Source: Euryodendron excelsum
Taxonomy: Eukaryota; Streptophyta; Magnoliopsida; Ericales; Pentaphylacaceae
DNA length: 64,000 nt
NCBI GenBank assembly: GCA_033060915.1
Contig: CM065383.1
Coordinates: forward strand, 13,647,501-13,711,500
Direction of reading: 5' to 3'
The notes beneath the pieces are model-generated. The model saw nothing but the letters and a program-made list of their open reading frames with translations. It did no database searches and was not told where the DNA came from. Both the position numbers and the translations under genes were made by a program. Below, piece by piece: positions 62,906 through 64,000 of this stretch; the first letter of the stretch is position 1; each line of letters opens with the position of its first letter.

Positions 62906-64000
62906 GTAAGTCCAATTCGCAATAGACCATTGTGAGCCAAATCAATTAATTGAGTGTACCAAATATCCGAATCATTAAATATGGCTTAAATCAGTTGGGG
63001 TATGTTCTCTTTAATTAGTCATATCATGTATTTGAATTAAGTAATGCTATACACAAAAAATTATCTCACAAAATTTTTACAAAACAAAAAAAAATCAACC
63101 ATTATAACTCATAATTTTAAAAATATCATTACCATATCATTGTAGTCAAATTTTCTGTATAAAATTTTTGTGTTGATAGAATTTCCCTTTGAATTTATTG
63201 CACAAACAAAGTAAATGACTACGTTTGTTTATTTTATTAAAGTTTAACAATTAGAGCCTTTGTTTTTTTCACTTTAGGTGTTAAAAAACTTTTATTTATA
63301 AGTGAAATTCCACATTACCTAAATAAAAAAGTCATCACCCTCCATATATATTATTGAGCAACCCTCATTTAATAAGTCTGTTGTCAAAGTTGAGTTTGCC
63401 TCATAAATTTTAACATGATATCAAAATTGGTTATAGTGTCACATTTCACATTAGTCATTCATAAAGTTTTTTTTTTCTCTTTTTTTAATTATTTTTTTAT
63501 CCCCCAGTGGATAGAAGATTTTGAAACCCACACGGACCCTTCTCTCTCAACTAAGGTGAGCCAGGACCTAAACCGATATTGCTTTAACTAATGACTCATT
63601 GTTGTTGGGATAAGGACCAATAGACTCGGACTCGTCGAATAAGGTATTATCTCTCTACCCCCACCGACTCGGACCAAGTGATATAATTTTTTTTAGTCTT
63701 CTTATTTTATTTTTTTGACATATAAGTAAAAATACTATTTCAGTTTTTTTGCTTTTATAAACCAGTACTAGCAGAAGAGTAAAAATAAATAATTAAAGAA
63801 AAAAATTAATTTTTTTGACTTATAAAAAAAATTTAAAATAAATCATGCCAAATAGATCCTAAATCTCATCATTTATTTCATGATTCTACTGTCACATTAC
63901 TGAAGACTCGATTTTATCATATTATGATTTCTCTTATCTTATCAAAGAGTGTAACACTATTTAGAGAGACAGCTACAGTGCAGGATGGGGATGTAGGCAC

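Larger units (their letters stand above)
60300..64000. other. Gene-free AT-rich spacer with repeats
   Basis: I see no coding exon. The main content is the ~1.1 kb element at 60969-62105, a poly-T/A-rich TACCAAACGG-type element near 62700-62905, and a related one at 63677-63862 ending GCCAAATAGATCC. Confidence 0.55.

Overview
This is nuclear DNA from a dicotyledonous flowering plant. The evidence is AT-rich intergenic DNA full of microsatellites and MITE-like repeats, split genes with GT-AG introns, and five protein genes of clearly plant-specific type. The species cannot be read from the sequence.

Layout. 1-10.3 kb: no gene seen, only AT-rich spacer, microsatellites and a degraded repeat. 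10.5-12.1 kb (+): a three-exon HD-Zip I homeobox gene of the ATHB21/40/53 clade (203 aa). 12.1-19.9 kb: gene-free, with a CCA-rich tract and a small hAT-type MITE that has an exact 8-bp target duplication. 19.96-26.7 kb (+): a six-exon Raf-like protein kinase (394 aa) with a minisatellite in intron 1. 26.7-31.8 kb: gene-free and repeat-rich. 31.8-41.8 kb (+): a GBF1-type bZIP gene with 11 coding exons (368 aa) and a probable long leader intron. 43.2-44.9 kb (-): an intronless GRAS gene of the HAM/SCL15 type (542 aa) with a near-perfect miR171-complementary site. 45.2-57.4 kb: gene-free, with several repeat families. 57.5-59.7 kb (-): a four-exon INDETERMINATE DOMAIN zinc-finger gene of the ENHYDROUS/GAF1 (IDD1/IDD2) type (504 aa). 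60.3-64 kb: gene-free, including a second copy of the ~1.1 kb repeat found at 45.3 kb.

How the genes relate. Four of the five encode transcription factors and the fifth a signalling kinase. The neighbourhood looks ancestral. In Arabidopsis, as I recall the locus numbers, SCL15, GBF1 and HB40 sit together on chromosome 4 (At4g36710, At4g36730, At4g36740). HB53, a kinase and IDD1 sit together on chromosome 5 (At5g66700, At5g66710, At5g66730). IDD2 sits beside two kinases on chromosome 3. The window therefore seems to hold in one piece a block that duplication and gene loss have scattered in Arabidopsis. From knowledge of the families, HD-Zip I delta proteins act in ABA and bud dormancy, GBF1 binds G-boxes in light and ABA responses, SCL15/HAM in meristem and seed programmes, and ENY/GAF1 in gibberellin/DELLA control.

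I found no bacterial-type system, CRISPR array, rRNA or intact tRNA gene. The most interesting signals are the conserved block, the miR171 site in a type I HAM gene, the duplicated TATA/promoter module of the HD-Zip gene, and the well-bounded MITEs. All coordinates were worked out by reading; splice sites rest on GT-AG, frame continuity and family similarity, not transcripts.
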